Of a stretch of 13,964 nucleotides of DNA, positions 12,485 through 13,964 are shown in pieces; within the stretch, counting starts at the first letter, position 1; each line of letters begins with the position of its first letter. Made by a program: the position numbers and the translations under genes. The stretch lies in the NCBI GenBank assembly GCA_964520885.1, contig CAZFQD010000054.1, positions 1 through 13,964 on the forward strand, written 5' to 3'. This stretch comes from CAZFQD01 sp964520885. Its GTDB lineage: Bacteria > Bacillota > Clostridia > Oscillospirales > SIG519. The notes under the pieces were generated by a model. The model searched no databases, was not told where the DNA came from, and worked only from the letters and a program-made list of their open reading frames with translations.

Positions 12485-13336
12485 TTAATTATCCACGCTT
12501 CCCATTTTATCAAGCGGGTATATTCTAAAAATTGCTCTACCAATTATAAACCTTTTGTCCACAGTTCCTACCTGCGAAAATCTACTATCTAATGAATTGT
12601 TTCGGTTATCACCCATAACAAATAAATGACCTTTTGGAACAGTTAATGGATAAGTTTGGTTACCAGACTGGGCAACTAATTCTTTTATATATGGTTCGTT
12701 TAGCTCAACTCCGTCAACAAAAACTTTATGATTTACTGTATCAATGTTGACAACTTGACCTTCGGTAGCAATAATTCTTTTTACATATGGTTTATTATTT
12801 TCAATTTCACCCTTAGGTAAGAATACTATAATATCTTTAACTGCGGGTTTATAAAATAGATTTGAAATGATTATTCTATCAGAATTATGCAAAGTATCAA
12901 TCATTGAACTACCATCAACTACAACTATTCTTAAAATAAATGTAAAAATCAAAACAACAATAACAACAGACAAAGCAACGGCCTCAAGCCATTCATAAAT
13001 CTCATTAGTGAAAGTATTTTTCTTTGAGTTTTCATTATTTTTTTCTTCTGTTGTTTCTTGTGCTAATTGTTCTGTTTTTTCTTCTGCTGGTTCTTGTGCT
13101 TGTTCTTGTGCTGATTCTTCTGTTGTTTCTTGTGCTATTTCTTGTGCTGGTTCTTCTGTTGTTTCTTGTGCTATTTCTTGTGCTGTTTCTTCCATTGTTT
13201 CAATTGGTTTGCTTTCATCAATATTATCATATTCAATATTGTTTTCAATATCATCTATATCTCCAATAATTGGAATATTAATTATAATATTATTTATTTC
13301 ACCGTTATCATTGTCTTCATTATTAAAATTATTCAT
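12485..13336 (-). CDS. lepB: Signal peptidase I with a long acidic N-terminal repeat region
   Basis: Membrane serine protease that removes signal peptides from exported proteins. One membrane segment lies at about residues 118-139. Then come box B with catalytic S144 (VDGSSMIDTL; the usual proline after SMx is Asp), box D with the general base K186 (PYVKRIIA), and box E GDNRNNSLDSR (242-252). The first 116 residues are unusual: an Asn/Ile/Asp-rich stretch, then four 12-residue acidic units (52-99; AQEIAQETTEEP and variants). This part should face the cytoplasm. Typical Firmicute enzymes have only about 10-40 residues before the membrane segment. Start ATG has AGGGGG upstream. The order rplS-lepB-rbgA is classic. 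Confidence 0.93.
   Translation of the reverse strand: MNNFNNEDNDNGEINNIIINIPIIGDIDDIENNIEYDNIDESKPIETMEETAQEIAQETTEEPAQEIAQETTEESAQEQAQEPAEEKTEQLAQETTEEKNNENSKKNTFTNEIYEWLEAVALSVVIVVLIFTFILRIVVVDGSSMIDTLHNSDRIIISNLFYKPAVKDIIVFLPKGEIENNKPYVKRIIATEGQVVNIDTVNHKVFVDGVELNEPYIKELVAQSGNQTYPLTVPKGHLFVMGDNRNNSLDSRFSQVGTVDKRFIIGRAIFRIYPLDKMGSVDN
13040..13183 (-). repeat. Four 36-bp in-frame repeats in lepB
   Basis: Codes for residues 52-63, 64-75, 76-87 and 88-99. Units 1 and 2 differ at one residue (P/S); units 3 and 4 are more diverged (AQEQAQEPAEEK, TEQLAQETTEEK). The unit length is a multiple of three, so gain or loss of units would keep lepB in frame. Confidence 0.8.
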
Positions 13337-13354
13337 AAAAAACCCCCTAATACC

Positions 13355-13427
13355 TTAAAAAAACACCATCTAAACAAATACCTTAAAAACTTAATACAGC
13401 CCAAAAGATAAATTAAAAAATGGTGTT
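13355..13427 (-). terminator. Terminator-like long hairpin between rplS and lepB
   Basis: On the - strand AACACCAT (13420-13427) pairs with ATGGTGTT (13362-13369) around a 50-nt loop, followed by a T-run (13357-13363). It probably reduces read-through from the highly expressed rplS into lepB. ATACCTTAAAAA occurs twice on the + strand here (about 13350 and 13379). I see no good separate lepB promoter in the gap. Confidence 0.5.
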
Positions 13428-13438
13428 GATTTACAATA

Positions 13439-13783
13439 TTATATTAATTCTTTAACTTTTGCAGATTTGCCAACTCTACCTCTTAAATAATATAACTTAG
13501 CTCGACAAACTTTACCTTTTCTTGTTAATTCAACTTTATCAATATTTGGAGAATGAATTGGGAAAGTTTTTTCAACACCAACACCATGTGCAACACGACG
13601 AACTGTAAAAGTTTCAGATATTCCTCCACCTTTTTTCGCAATAATTGTTCCCTCAAACATTTGTGTTCTTTCTCTTGCACCCTCTTTAATTTTAATAAAA
13701 ACCTTTACAACCTCTCCAATATTAAGAGCTGGAAGGTCACTTTTTAATTGCTCATTAGTAAAATTGTTAATTACTGTTTCCAT
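13439..13783 (-). CDS. rplS: Large subunit ribosomal protein bL19
   Basis: bL19 sits at the 30S-50S interface of the ribosome. The 114-residue product has the conserved features GEVVKVFIKIKEGARERTQM and FEGTIIAKKGGGISETFTVR, RVAHGVGVEKTFPIHSPNID and the basic C-terminus RKGKVCRAKLYYLRGRVGKS. Length is normal. AAGGAGG lies 8 nt before the ATG. It leads the minus-strand cluster and has a strong promoter and a candidate autoregulatory leader upstream. Confidence 0.97.
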   Translation of the reverse strand: METVINNFTNEQLKSDLPALNIGEVVKVFIKIKEGARERTQMFEGTIIAKKGGGISETFTVRRVAHGVGVEKTFPIHSPNIDKVELTRKGKVCRAKLYYLRGRVGKSAKVKELI

Positions 13784-13790
13784 TTATTTT

Positions 13791-13852
13791 TCCTCCTTAA
13801 TAACAAGACATTCATAACTATTCAATAGCAGAGGACTGTCCGCATTTCAACC
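13791..13852 (-). promoter_or_regulatory. Candidate L19 leader (autoregulatory rplS 5' UTR)
   Basis: On the - strand the 5' UTR begins near 13851 and contains GCGGA (paired with TCTGC, loop CAGTCC), CTATTGAATAG (self-complementary), and GGACA that can pair with TGTC further on, ending at the ribosome-binding site AAGGAGG. A bL19 leader RNA is known from low-GC Gram-positive bacteria, and position, size and the GGACAGTCCTCTGC segment fit it. I cannot align it to the published model here. Confidence 0.5.
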
Positions 13853-13857
13853 ACGAT

Positions 13858-13886
13858 ATAATAACACAATTTATTTTAGTTTGCAA
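13858..13886 (-). promoter_or_regulatory. Promoter of rplS
   Basis: On the - strand TTGCAA (13881-13886), 17-nt spacer, TATTAT (13858-13863). The start near 13851 leaves a leader of about 68 nt before the rplS ATG. Confidence 0.7.
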
Positions 13887-13964
13887 GTTTTTTTTGGAAA
13901 AATAATAAAAAAATTAAATTGCAATATAAAATGCCCAACTTTTTAAAATATTTTTTATGTTAAG

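Noticed and set aside
13008..13411. Overlapping + strand frames rich in Cys/Ser/Leu/Val
   Set aside because: These are antisense shadows of the acidic lepB repeats, without ribosome-binding sites.
13887..13964. Right edge of the window
   Set aside because: A/T-rich sequence upstream of the rplS promoter with no recognisable feature.

Overview
The window is about 70% A+T, with strong Gram-positive ribosome-binding sites (AGGAGG), consensus sigma-A-type promoters and many hairpin-plus-T terminators. A spoIIR gene and the order rplS-lepB-rbgA-rnhB-yraN point to a low-GC, probably spore-forming member of the Clostridia. The species cannot be named from this alone. A run of 100 Ns flanked by an identical 55-bp sequence suggests a short-read, possibly metagenomic, assembly.

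Left part (1-5915, all + strand). A strong promoter drives a 32-codon reading frame, then a terminator whose T-run touches the ribosome-binding site of a GNAT acetyltransferase gene, which is the layout of a leader-peptide attenuator. A small cupin and a class I methyltransferase gene follow. A 100-bp element of four hairpins separates them from a SpoVB/MurJ-type lipid flippase, an M14 peptidase likely to act on peptidoglycan peptides, a 61-residue zinc-site protein, and spoIIR, which signals from the forespore to the mother cell.

Middle (5910-8500). Two identical 67-bp direct repeats, each carrying a good promoter, lie exactly 1,680 bp apart. Between them are decayed pieces of an IS30-family transposase and an intact PHP-domain phosphoesterase gene. 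Removing one repeat plus the block would leave spoIIR followed by that promoter and a DUF1292 gene. Next comes a (TTA)8 tract and a structured, 6S-like non-coding RNA of about 210 nt with its own terminator, at the convergence point of the two gene sets.

Right part (8560-13964, all - strand, read from right to left). A promoter and candidate L19 leader precede rplS. A terminator-like hairpin follows, then lepB (with an unusual acidic repeat extension), rbgA, rnhB, yraN, an M19 dipeptidase and a DegV lipid-binding protein. Spacing is tight (0-1 nt at lepB/rbgA and yraN/dipeptidase), so this is probably one operon for ribosome maturation, secretion and RNA/DNA housekeeping with two accessory genes at its end. 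The 100-N gap lies between rbgA and rnhB inside a heptamer tandem repeat.

No complete new multi-gene system is evident. The most interesting signals are the leader/attenuator before the acetyltransferase, the repeat-bounded PHP cargo in an IS30 relic, the 38-bp palindrome inside it, and the structured RNA.
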